DNA of 64,000 bases, taken from positions 248,001 to 312,000 of the forward strand of contig AAXZ01000003.1 of NCBI GenBank assembly GCA_000169395.1. Direction: 5' to 3'. Every line of letters starts with the position of its first letter. Position 1 is the stretch's first letter. The translations under genes were made by a program, and so were the position numbers. The notes beneath the pieces are model-generated. The model worked only from the letters and a program-made list of their open reading frames with translations, searched no databases and was not told the DNA's origin. Positions 16,998 to 24,883 of this stretch are shown piece after piece. The stretch comes from Rhodobacteraceae bacterium HTCC2150 (GTDB taxonomy: Bacteria > Pseudomonadota > Alphaproteobacteria > Rhodobacterales > Rhodobacteraceae).

Positions 16998-19117
16998 GAT
17001 TGAAGAACCTTTGCTGGGTCGGTCTTAGCCGTTCTAAACGCGGGGTAAAGTGCCGCAAGAACACCAATAATAACGGCCGCAATGATAACCGGCCAAAAAA
17101 AGCTGTTAACGCTGGCAAAAATCGCATCAAAATCTTGAATATCGCCACCGGTTGCGTCAGCGGTTTCTTGGGCCCTTGAAACCAACATCGCTTTGGTTTG
17201 GCGAATTAGAACAGTTCCTAATGCAAGGCCGGCTAATGCGCCTACAAATACGGAAAACGATGTCGCTAATATTTGTGTAAGAACAATGTCACCCCGTCGC
17301 ATCCCCAGAACACGCCAAAGCGCCAATTCCGTTTCACGTAGTTTTGCGGATGTGAAAATGTTTGCAGCAACAGTGATTGCTACGGAAAGAACGATCAAAA
17401 CCAAAAGCGGCAAGAAAATTCGCCATGCCGTGTCTTGAATGTCTAATGCCCATTTAAAATCCCAAATGTCGGATTCTGGTCGATACCCAATTTTTGAAAG
17501 ATGAGAATATAACCCTAAAACATTTTTCATTTCAGAGGCATAAACTTGCAAGTTATCCTCCCAAGGGAAGTCTGTCATTTCGGCCAGCTTTTCGGCATTT
17601 GGCCAATTATTTATCCCAGCATCCTCCCCTAATGTGAAAACGCCTTTGCGATCTCGGATGAGACTATCAAACAAAAGTAACGTTTGGTTGGGATAATATA
17701 ACTGTCGTCCCCCCTCGCCGTTCAGGATAACACCAGTGATCTTGAGGGTTACGCCCTCTTCCCCCACCAATTTCTTTTTGAGATTGTAGCGATTTACAAT
17801 CAAACTAAGCGGTTTGCCGATAAAATCTTGATAGGTTTGGGTGCCATTTCCCACGGCCGATGTGTCATAGGCTTCGGCCAAAAGACCGGCTGTAACGATC
17901 ACCTCTGGTGCGTCATGGGCACCAGTAAATGGTCCTCCGGCGGCAAATGTCAGCAGTTTATATTCCGGATCATTGGCATGTAAGCCCGTCACGGAATAAG
18001 TTTTGGTGGAGCCATCTAACACTTTGATCCTTGTCGACGTTGCACGGCGCGGGACAACGGATTGCACGGCGGCCAGCTCGGCTATTTCTGCGCGTAATGG
18101 AAAGCGCTCAGGTTTACCACGATCCTTAGCCTTGGGTTTAATCTGAATGCGATTAAGCCGAGATCCTTGCGTGATTTTTTCGTTCACATACTCTTGTGCG
18201 CCCAAAATAACCGAGGTGAATACACTTACTTGGGTGACACCGACGATCAATGAAACCAAAATCAAGCTTAGGAAAATTGGACGAAACAGCGTTTCACGAA
18301 TTGCTTGTGCCAACAGTATTGAAAATGGTGCACGTGGTTTCCAGCCCCACATAAACGATGCCCCTTCCGCGGGCATGCGGCTGGGAATGGGTTCTGCTTT
18401 GCTTGGTGGCTCACTTCTTGCTTCAGTTAGTATGCCATTTTCCAGATCAAATTGGTTGCCAATGTCAAAAAATACTTTGTCATGACTTACCACAATAACT
18501 GTATGGCCAGCGTCACACAGCAATTGTAAATGCTGTACAACTTCTTCTTTTTTCTCGCCATGCAAACTGGCGGTTGGTTCGTCGGCTAAAATGATACTTG
18601 GCTTATTTACAATCGCGCGCATTACCGCTGCACGTTGTTTTTGCCCCCCTGAGGCGGGACCCGGTTTTAGATCAAGCGTTTCTTCGGCGATTTCCTTGGC
18701 CGAGAAAAATGTTGGCTCTAGTTTTTTAACGGTTTCGCCAAGCTTAGTGGGATCGCGCATTCCATGCATTTCCAAGGGAACATGGATGTTCTTACGCATC
18801 GTCATATGGTCAAACAACCGACCTTCTTGGAAAATGAAACCGATGTTTTGCGCGCGCAATTCGTCAAGATACCAATCGTTTTTGTCCCCGACACTGACGT
18901 CTTCGAACTGATAATCGCCATCAAAATCCGTGTCCAACATGCCAAGAATACGCAAAAGAGTGGTTTTACCAGAACCACTTTCACCGCGAATAACATTGAA
19001 ACTTCCGCGCTGAATATCCAGCGAAACTTTGTCCAAAATAGTAATAGTCTCACCACGACCAGCCGTGAATTGTCGCGTGATGTTTTTTAAGGAAATAATA
19101 GGGCCGAGTTTCGCCAA
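16994..19117 (-). CDS. MacB/LolCDE-type ABC transporter, ATPase fused to permease
   Basis: A 707-residue fusion. The ATPase (about 1-235) has Walker A 'GESGSGKTT', a signature 'ASGGQKQRAAVMRA' (Ala in place of the usual Leu), Walker B 'IILADEPTAS' and switch His 'VVSHD'. The permease part has one transmembrane segment near 280-305, a large periplasmic domain of about 270 residues, then three more segments with the FtsX motif 'TELALWRVLGMRRGDI' and C-terminal 'LYPAFRTAKTDPAKVLQS'. This is the type VII (MacB) layout, which moves molecules from periplasm outward or works on lipoproteins. The start codon is TTG with GGAG seven bases upstream; no in-frame ATG precedes it. No membrane-fusion partner is adjacent. 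Confidence 0.85.
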   Translation of the reverse strand: MAKLGPIISLKNITRQFTAGRGETITILDKVSLDIQRGSFNVIRGESGSGKTTLLRILGMLDTDFDGDYQFEDVSVGDKNDWYLDELRAQNIGFIFQEGRLFDHMTMRKNIHVPLEMHGMRDPTKLGETVKKLEPTFFSAKEIAEETLDLKPGPASGGQKQRAAVMRAIVNKPSIILADEPTASLHGEKKEEVVQHLQLLCDAGHTVIVVSHDKVFFDIGNQFDLENGILTEARSEPPSKAEPIPSRMPAEGASFMWGWKPRAPFSILLAQAIRETLFRPIFLSLILVSLIVGVTQVSVFTSVILGAQEYVNEKITQGSRLNRIQIKPKAKDRGKPERFPLRAEIAELAAVQSVVPRRATSTRIKVLDGSTKTYSVTGLHANDPEYKLLTFAAGGPFTGAHDAPEVIVTAGLLAEAYDTSAVGNGTQTYQDFIGKPLSLIVNRYNLKKKLVGEEGVTLKITGVILNGEGGRQLYYPNQTLLLFDSLIRDRKGVFTLGEDAGINNWPNAEKLAEMTDFPWEDNLQVYASEMKNVLGLYSHLSKIGYRPESDIWDFKWALDIQDTAWRIFLPLLVLIVLSVAITVAANIFTSAKLRETELALWRVLGMRRGDIVLTQILATSFSVFVGALAGLALGTVLIRQTKAMLVSRAQETADATGGDIQDFDAIFASVNSFFWPVIIAAVIIGVLAALYPAFRTAKTDPAKVLQS

Positions 19118-19149
19118 GGTTACGCTCCATCGGAAAATATTTAAAGGAT

Positions 19150-19171
19150 GGGGCGAGCGTTAACCCGCCCC
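19150..19171 (-). terminator. GC-rich hairpin between VWA gene and ABC gene, possible attenuator
   Basis: GGGGCG (19150-19155) pairs with CGCCCC (19166-19171). In the minus-strand transcript it lies between the VWA stop and the ABC start and is followed only by a weak T-rich stretch, so it may lower rather than stop read-through. Confidence 0.4.
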
Positions 19172-19181
19172 GAAATCTAAT

Positions 19182-21020
19182 TTATGGAAGCACGTCGATC
19201 GGCATCCAAACAGCAATTTGTTCATCAAACTCTGTCTGATTTGCTTCTAGATATTGGGTTAGAATGTTTGCCGCTTCTTGAATACGTTTGGTATAGGCAA
19301 GACGCTCAGCAGGCACCATGGCAGGCAAGAAGTTCAAATCAAAATTCAACAAATCCGAACGGAACTGAATGCCCAGACGTTTTTCAATAATGGCCTCGAT
19401 TGGCTCTTCTGGATCGTAATCCTCACCTGCGATTGCGGCAATGGCTTCGGATATTGATTGCAACATCGCCTCTTCATCAACACCCACGGTGGCAAGCACG
19501 GAATAAAGATTGATTAGGTTTATCAATGTTTCTTTGTCGATTTGAATTTCTGGCGAAAGAAGGTCATTGTTTTCTAAAACAAAACCATTTCGAACCAACA
19601 CACCGCCATTACCCGGATCAATATTGAAATCCACACCGGCAGCACGAAGGCGTTCAAGCATTTCACCATCCAGGACTTCAAGCGGAATAGACGCGTGTCC
19701 GGCTAAATCAAACGACATTTTTTCCAAAGCGTTGCCGCCCTTGGCCACAGCTTCGCCAGCCGCAGTTGTCATTAGATTCACCAAGGAACCAGAAACATCA
19801 CGCGGGCTAAGACCAGCACCCCAGCCCAAAACTTCACCGCCTGTTTCATCAGCCAAAGTTTGCAAGACGGGCATTAAATTTGCCCCCCCATTTGGACCGG
19901 CTTGTACGGCAAGAACTGGGATATTTTTTTCAAACAAATCCCGTGAAATGCTTACCGCATCCAACCCAGCGGGCACCCGTCCTTCTTCATCAAGCGTGCC
20001 AATTGTATTTGCTTTGGCATCATCATTCAAAACAGCCACAATAATTCGCTTACCGGCCTGATCCCAATTATAAATGTTAGCAGCGTAATAAATTGCATCT
20101 AAAATTGGCTCGGCGGGATCACCACCACCTGACATGAATTCGGCGGCTTTACCCAAAGCGTTCGCAGCATCTGACAATGGCATTTTAGGAACAGGCACAA
20201 GCTTTTCTGCATCACCTTCATCACGATAGAAAAGGAAACCCATTTCAGAATTGTCCCGCACCTCTGGTTCAAGGGATGAAACGGCTCCAGCAATGGCCTT
20301 GGCGGTTTCTGTCGCGAATGGGCCCATGGACGCTGTTGCATCAAAAACAACCAGTATTGAAGCGCTCTTAAGCGTTTTCTCAACGGCGGCTACATCATCG
20401 TCGTCCATTTCAATGCGCGCAGCCGGCGTAATCGCGGCTGGCAGCAAGACATTGTACACCCGCTTTTTCGCCTTTTTGCGCAACAGTTTCTCTTCGGAAC
20501 CCAACACTGGATATGGACGTGTCGAACGTTCACGCATGCGCGTCGCTTCTAAATTCTCTTTAAACGCGGGGGCATGCAGTTTTGCATTGCCCGTTTCCAT
20601 GAATTTATCAAGCACACCCTCGTCATCCCATGCGACGATTTCTGGTCGATCTTCTAAAAACGCGATTTCGGAAAAACTAAGTGCCTCACGCGTTGTCCAT
20701 GAATAAACTTGGTCGATGGAAACATACCCTACATTCCCACTTTCGGCCTCATCTACAGTATCCGCTTGTAAATCCGTAATTTTGTAATGATCAGAATCCT
20801 CACAAATTACAAAATAGGGTTGAAGCAATTCCAGCGTATACGCCTCTTCGGTTGCAGACGTATCCGTATAAGCAGCAATTTTGTCAGAACCAGCAACGAC
20901 TTTGAAAATAAAGCCACTTTCAGTTGCTTTCATTTCATCACTTTCACAAGCAAAACCGAGTGTCGGTAACGCGACCAGCGCTGTAGAAAGTAAGAGATTA
21001 CGATTGATTTTTGAAAACAT
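19182..21020 (-). CDS. Exported von Willebrand factor A domain protein
   Basis: A 612-residue protein with a signal peptide ending at 'LGFACES' (the Cys could be lipidated or simply mark the end; the lipobox is imperfect). Residues 25-110 resemble an SH3-like segment. After a basic linker ('KLLRKKAKKR'), a VWA domain begins near 218 with MIDAS 'VFDATASMG' (a D-x-T-x-S variant) and continues with 'MGFLFYRDEGD' and 'IIVAVLNDDAKAN'. The C-terminal 200 residues are unassigned. VWA domains bind protein partners through a metal ion. It is first in the run VWA-ABC-744 aa-300 aa, 64 bases before the ABC gene. Confidence 0.85.
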   Translation of the reverse strand: MFSKINRNLLLSTALVALPTLGFACESDEMKATESGFIFKVVAGSDKIAAYTDTSATEEAYTLELLQPYFVICEDSDHYKITDLQADTVDEAESGNVGYVSIDQVYSWTTREALSFSEIAFLEDRPEIVAWDDEGVLDKFMETGNAKLHAPAFKENLEATRMRERSTRPYPVLGSEEKLLRKKAKKRVYNVLLPAAITPAARIEMDDDDVAAVEKTLKSASILVVFDATASMGPFATETAKAIAGAVSSLEPEVRDNSEMGFLFYRDEGDAEKLVPVPKMPLSDAANALGKAAEFMSGGGDPAEPILDAIYYAANIYNWDQAGKRIIVAVLNDDAKANTIGTLDEEGRVPAGLDAVSISRDLFEKNIPVLAVQAGPNGGANLMPVLQTLADETGGEVLGWGAGLSPRDVSGSLVNLMTTAAGEAVAKGGNALEKMSFDLAGHASIPLEVLDGEMLERLRAAGVDFNIDPGNGGVLVRNGFVLENNDLLSPEIQIDKETLINLINLYSVLATVGVDEEAMLQSISEAIAAIAGEDYDPEEPIEAIIEKRLGIQFRSDLLNFDLNFLPAMVPAERLAYTKRIQEAANILTQYLEANQTEFDEQIAVWMPIDVLP

Positions 21021-21376
21021 TTTGGGACCCTATTTAAAACCGAAACGATTAATTTGAAATCAGTGTAAGTATTCTGGGTCATCAAGCAAGACTCTTTTAA
21101 CCTTTTTGTAATCCTAACAAAGACATGGGCGTGTTATGTGGTTTTTCGCTTTATTCGAACACATCGTTTCCTAAATCATTTGGATTGCCCCAATCTTGCT
21201 TAAAAGGTTCATTTGGCTTTCGATGCATTTAGTCTGGTTTAACGATTTGTTTTTGCAGATGATGCTTAAACCACGAAAAACAACGCCCAAACGCTTGACT
21301 TCACAAAGTCACTTTCGCAAAACTTAAATACAAATAAACCACGTTAATTTCTGTCTATTACCAGATATGGATATTT
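21021..21376. other. Intergenic region between divergent VWA and CAP genes
   Basis: About 355 bases, AT-rich, with no ORF that I believe and no terminator. It must hold the promoters of both divergent genes, but I could not pick a convincing -35/-10 pair or operator. Confidence 0.5.
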
Positions 21377-22042
21377 ATGAGTAAAATGATCCTAGCCTTA
21401 CATTTTCTGCACTCGCAATTGAGAAAACTACCAAAATGCACAGAGCAGATAACGAGAATGTTGTTTGGCTGCGTGCTAGCAACCTTTTTGTGTGCCACTC
21501 CTGGAAATGCACAGGATGTTACGGCCAAAGGATGCGCCAGTTTCAACAACTTGCCGGAACTTAGAATACAGCACCTTAAAATGTTGAATCTCTTACGTCG
21601 CCGACAAGGTTTGCCTGTCCTAACACAGGAAACTCGATTGAATGCTGTTGCGCAAAATTATGCTTGCGAATTGGCTCGAACGGGGCATTTCGATCATGTT
21701 GGTCCCACAGGTTCAACACTGGTCACCCGTGCGGCTGACGAAAGATACGATTACTGTTCCTTGGCTGAAAACCTAGCAAAAGGTCAACGAAATTTCAAAG
21801 AAGCCATGATTGGATGGGTGAAATCCCCGGGTCACTGGTTAAATCTAATTAATAAAAACGTCACAGAAGTTGGGTTTGGTGCCGCTTTCGCCAATCTACC
21901 CGTGAAGCGCCCATCTGGCGTATTTTCCCTGTCAGATTTGGCACGAAAGAATGCGCCCTCCGAAGCAGGCACACCTACCCCTGCCATCAAAGGCCCCTTG
22001 GTTTGGGTCCAATTTTTTGGCAAACCACGCAACGCTTGTTGA
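21377..22042 (+). CDS. Exported CAP/SCP-domain protein (YkwD-like) with motif insert
   Basis: A 221-residue protein. A CAP domain spans about 60-215, with 'LLRRRQGLPVLTQETRLNAVAQNYACELA', shown in parts as 'RLNAVAQNYA', then 'GHFDHVGPTGST', 'SLAENLAKG' and 'KSPGHWLNLI', where the His and Glu of the CAP cavity are present. Between the strands 'EVGFGAA' and 'WVQFFG' there is a long loop containing SLSDLA (184-189), like the motif of neighbouring genes. A hydrophobic signal follows residue 28, so the true start may be ATG 21458 rather than 21377; neither has a good ribosome site. It ends two bases before the convergent next gene. Confidence 0.82.
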   Translation: MSKMILALHFLHSQLRKLPKCTEQITRMLFGCVLATFLCATPGNAQDVTAKGCASFNNLPELRIQHLKMLNLLRRRQGLPVLTQETRLNAVAQNYACELARTGHFDHVGPTGSTLVTRAADERYDYCSLAENLAKGQRNFKEAMIGWVKSPGHWLNLINKNVTEVGFGAAFANLPVKRPSGVFSLSDLARKNAPSEAGTPTPAIKGPLVWVQFFGKPRNAC

Positions 22043-22044
22043 TT

Positions 22045-23274
22045 TCAGTTCGCAATCAATGGAACGGGAAATTCCGTCTCTGTTGTGAACAACAAATTGC
22101 TAACCACCGTCCACAAAGGCACAGCGCGCCAGCCTTTATGATCCATACGCATTCCCAGATCTATCGGCTTTTCAAGGTTTACAGGGGCAACCGGTAAAAA
22201 ACCAAATTCTTTTTGGCTAGCGATTAATTCAGCCATTAAGCCGTCACTGGTGTTTGAACCAGCTGAGAACATCTCAGATTCAACCGCAATTTGGGCAAAC
22301 GTCTCACCCAATCTATCTGAAAATTCCAAAAATTGAGCGCCCCAATGATTAGAGCTGATCGAAAGTTCATGATCCAATTCCGGCGTCAGTTTTGCGACAA
22401 TTGCCTTAGAGGACGATTTATCAAGAGATGGCAGAGAAATGTCGCCGCCAACAATAATAGCCACACCATCAGCCATGGATTGAGTGGCAAAAACATCGCT
22501 TAGATTACCACTAGCAAGTTTGGGTACATTCACATCCGCGACCAAAAGATCAGACAAAGTTAATGATTTTGCGTCAGAAATTTGCCCGTCACCACCAAGG
22601 AAAACGATCTCTATGGGTTGTTCAAGAAAGGAAGTATCGGCCAATCCTCGGTTTAACTGTCTCATGAAGGGCGCGATGAAAGGTAAGGCTGAACCGCTTA
22701 CATCAAGGACAACCAGAGGTGTATTTTTGTTACTTTCGGACGCTGCAAAACTGTCAATTGCGACCATCGCATTTTCTGCAATAGGAACCAAAACTTGTGC
22801 CAAGCGAACTTTTCGCCCTCTTAATTCAATTGTTTTCAATGTCAGCACTGGAAAAACCAAGTCTTTGGTGACGGCTTGTGATGCGACATCGACCATTAAC
22901 GGCGCGCTTTCTCCGTTAGTTTTGCCTGAGAGAAATCCTTGTAACCCATTGCTATTTGACCAAAAATTCAAACGAGGCCGTTCGGCGTTGACAATCCGAC
23001 GATCCATTCGCAACTTCATCGATGCCCCTGTAGGGGTTGTGGCGCTGTGATCGGAAATATGGAAACCATAATCCAAACAATCAGGTGCCGATCCTTTTTG
23101 AGCATGGAGCGGTTGGCCGAATTGATCGTTAGAAATACCAGTGGAGGCAAAAACAATTTGTCCCGAAGAAACGACCTCACACGCCAAAAGCGATGTGGGC
23201 TGACTGAAGAGTAATCCCAGAAAAACGGCGCCCAAAACAAATTTGCGCGCCGTATTAATTTTGTTGTCGTTCAT
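22045..23274 (-). CDS. Exported protein with probable VWA-type domain (DVSGS motif)
   Basis: A 409-residue protein, start ATG 23274 because the upstream extension would overlap the previous gene by more than 100 bases. The signal peptide ends near 'SLLACEV'. The middle contains 'PLVVLDVSGSALPF', which looks like a VWA MIDAS (D-x-S-G-S), followed by 'IEIVFLGGDGQISD' and 'GVAIIVGGDIS' strands. A 'GNLSDVF' and 'LTLSDLL' near residue 250 resemble the L-x-D-L-F motif, perhaps by chance. It lies 13 bases after the peptidoglycan-binding gene on the same strand. No family is certain beyond the VWA-like core. Confidence 0.65.
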   Translation of the reverse strand: MNDNKINTARKFVLGAVFLGLLFSQPTSLLACEVVSSGQIVFASTGISNDQFGQPLHAQKGSAPDCLDYGFHISDHSATTPTGASMKLRMDRRIVNAERPRLNFWSNSNGLQGFLSGKTNGESAPLMVDVASQAVTKDLVFPVLTLKTIELRGRKVRLAQVLVPIAENAMVAIDSFAASESNKNTPLVVLDVSGSALPFIAPFMRQLNRGLADTSFLEQPIEIVFLGGDGQISDAKSLTLSDLLVADVNVPKLASGNLSDVFATQSMADGVAIIVGGDISLPSLDKSSSKAIVAKLTPELDHELSISSNHWGAQFLEFSDRLGETFAQIAVESEMFSAGSNTSDGLMAELIASQKEFGFLPVAPVNLEKPIDLGMRMDHKGWRAVPLWTVVSNLLFTTETEFPVPLIAN

Positions 23275-23287
23275 GTAAAAAAAGAAC

Positions 23288-24364
23288 TTAGAACTTGATG
23301 ACGGGTACAACCGCACCAGCGGCACCGCCCAGTGCCGTGCGTCGTTCAAGAATGAAATCAGTGTTCCAAAGCCCGATGTTGATGCTGTTGTTTGAATATT
23401 CAACAGAAATCACATCGCCACACGCTTGTGTAACCGAGGCCAAAGTATCTGTATTCAACATGGGGCCAGAACCACCCGCCCAAGTAGATTCAGCCACATT
23501 CAAACTTAGATCAGCGGCCACAAGAGCAAGATTACCACAACTGGCCAAAGCTGCCGGATTTGCCGTCGCCGCCGCGCGTTGTGTTGGATCACCGATCCAG
23601 GTCAATGTTCCAGGAACTTGTGTTTCCGTACCATATGTTTTCAAAATATCGGGCAAAACGGCTGTTTGGAACACTTCCTCTGTTACCGCTTCTGGTAATT
23701 TGATTGTCCGGAAAATTGCCATTGCACCGTATTCAGGCAAATCGGCGTCATATGCCGCAACCAAACGGTTAGACCCATCGGCTGGCCATGTGGGGGTCAT
23801 AATGTGCTGAGCGTGGCTAAACACGTCATCGCCACCAAAGTTCACGTCAGACATTTCAACAACCAGCCCATCACCTAATTCATCAGCAGCAATTTCTCTG
23901 ATCTCCTCAGGTACCATACCGAAACGCAATCCCATCATTTCTAGGCTGACAGGATACGCTGCAACAGCGGGTGCTGGTGCAGCGGCGGGTGCCACGGCAA
24001 CAACTGGTGTGGGAATAGCTGCACTTGGCGCCATTGCACCCTGTCCAGCAGCCGCGGCCAATGGCGCACGAACAGCGGCCCCCGCAACTGCAACAGGAAC
24101 GGCTGGCGCAGCGGCAGCACCACCAGCCATAATTGCCAATTTGGCACGCGCTGGCGAAACATAAACGCGCCCTTCAAGCAACGCCAACAGACGCTTTGTT
24201 GGGAACTGACCACCAGCAATAAAATTATCGCGCCGGAATGCGCCAATAGCTGTGCGTGTTCTGCCGCCCATTGCGCCATCTACGGGACCAGCATCATAAC
24301 CCAAACTATTTAGACGCGACTGGATTGAGGCAACTTCGGCTCGATCTGTATCTTTCCAATTCAC
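23288..24364 (-). CDS. Protein with N-terminal peptidoglycan-binding domain and unknown C-terminal domain
   Basis: A 358-residue protein. Residues about 10-60 are a PG_binding_1 repeat ('IQSRLNSLGYDAGPVDGAMG...'). A long Ala/Val/Pro linker (about 80-145) leads to a C-terminal domain of about 200 residues ('MMGLRFGMVPEEIREIAADE'), not recognised. No signal peptide is seen. The start overlaps the stop of the preceding small peptidoglycan-binding gene by four bases (ATGA), so it may have arisen by splitting of one exported protein, or it may be exported in complex. Alternative starts with a signal peptide were not found. Confidence 0.75.
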   Translation of the reverse strand: MNWKDTDRAEVASIQSRLNSLGYDAGPVDGAMGGRTRTAIGAFRRDNFIAGGQFPTKRLLALLEGRVYVSPARAKLAIMAGGAAAAPAVPVAVAGAAVRAPLAAAAGQGAMAPSAAIPTPVVAVAPAAAPAPAVAAYPVSLEMMGLRFGMVPEEIREIAADELGDGLVVEMSDVNFGGDDVFSHAQHIMTPTWPADGSNRLVAAYDADLPEYGAMAIFRTIKLPEAVTEEVFQTAVLPDILKTYGTETQVPGTLTWIGDPTQRAAATANPAALASCGNLALVAADLSLNVAESTWAGGSGPMLNTDTLASVTQACGDVISVEYSNNSINIGLWNTDFILERRTALGGAAGAVVPVIKF

Positions 24365-24837
24365 TTCAAACAGTCCGTGTCGTTGTCTGCTAAGGTGATG
24401 TAACGCGGCGACAATGAAATCAAATCATGGATCTGCTCACCACTAAGAGATCCGATCGCCGGCATGCCAATAAAGGTCTGGTAGTTGCGGATCGAATTTC
24501 GAGTGCCAGCACCAAAAGAGCCGTCAATGGAACCGGTGTAATATCCCAAATGACGCAAACCCTGTTGGATATCCATTTTGTTGTTGCGCGTAAGGGCTAT
24601 GGCATCGCCGCCACCACCGCCGCCGCCAACGCTTTTACGTTTTTTTGAATTTTTCTTGCCACATGCTTTGGATGCGCCACAGGCAATAATGCCCCCAATC
24701 ACAGCACCAACCAAAGCGTCGGCCAAATCCGCGCGGGCGGGTGTAGGTGTAGCTATTGTCGTTGGGATGGCCAAAGAAAGCACCAAGACAGATGACATTG
24801 CAACTTGGGTGGGCTTAAAGTTCATTGTGTGGAACAT
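24361..24837 (-). CDS. Small exported peptidoglycan-binding-domain protein
   Basis: A 158-residue protein with a signal peptide (cleavage near 'PARAD'), a glycine-zipper-like segment 'LADALVGAVIGGIIACGASKACG', given here as 'ALVGAVIGGIIACG', a basic and poly-Gly linker, and a PG_binding_1 domain ('MDIQQGLRHLGYYTGSIDG', 'FGAGTRNSIRNYQTFIG'). The last residues hold a free Cys. It is first in a three-gene run (this, a second PG-binding protein, a VWA-like protein), coupled to the next by an ATGA overlap. Likely anchored to the cell wall. Confidence 0.78.
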   Translation of the reverse strand: MFHTMNFKPTQVAMSSVLVLSLAIPTTIATPTPARADLADALVGAVIGGIIACGASKACGKKNSKKRKSVGGGGGGGDAIALTRNNKMDIQQGLRHLGYYTGSIDGSFGAGTRNSIRNYQTFIGMPAIGSLSGEQIHDLISLSPRYITLADNDTDCLK

Positions 24838-24883
24838 ATCGATACCTGTAGAAAGCTAAAAAATCACTTCGAGACTAGTAACC

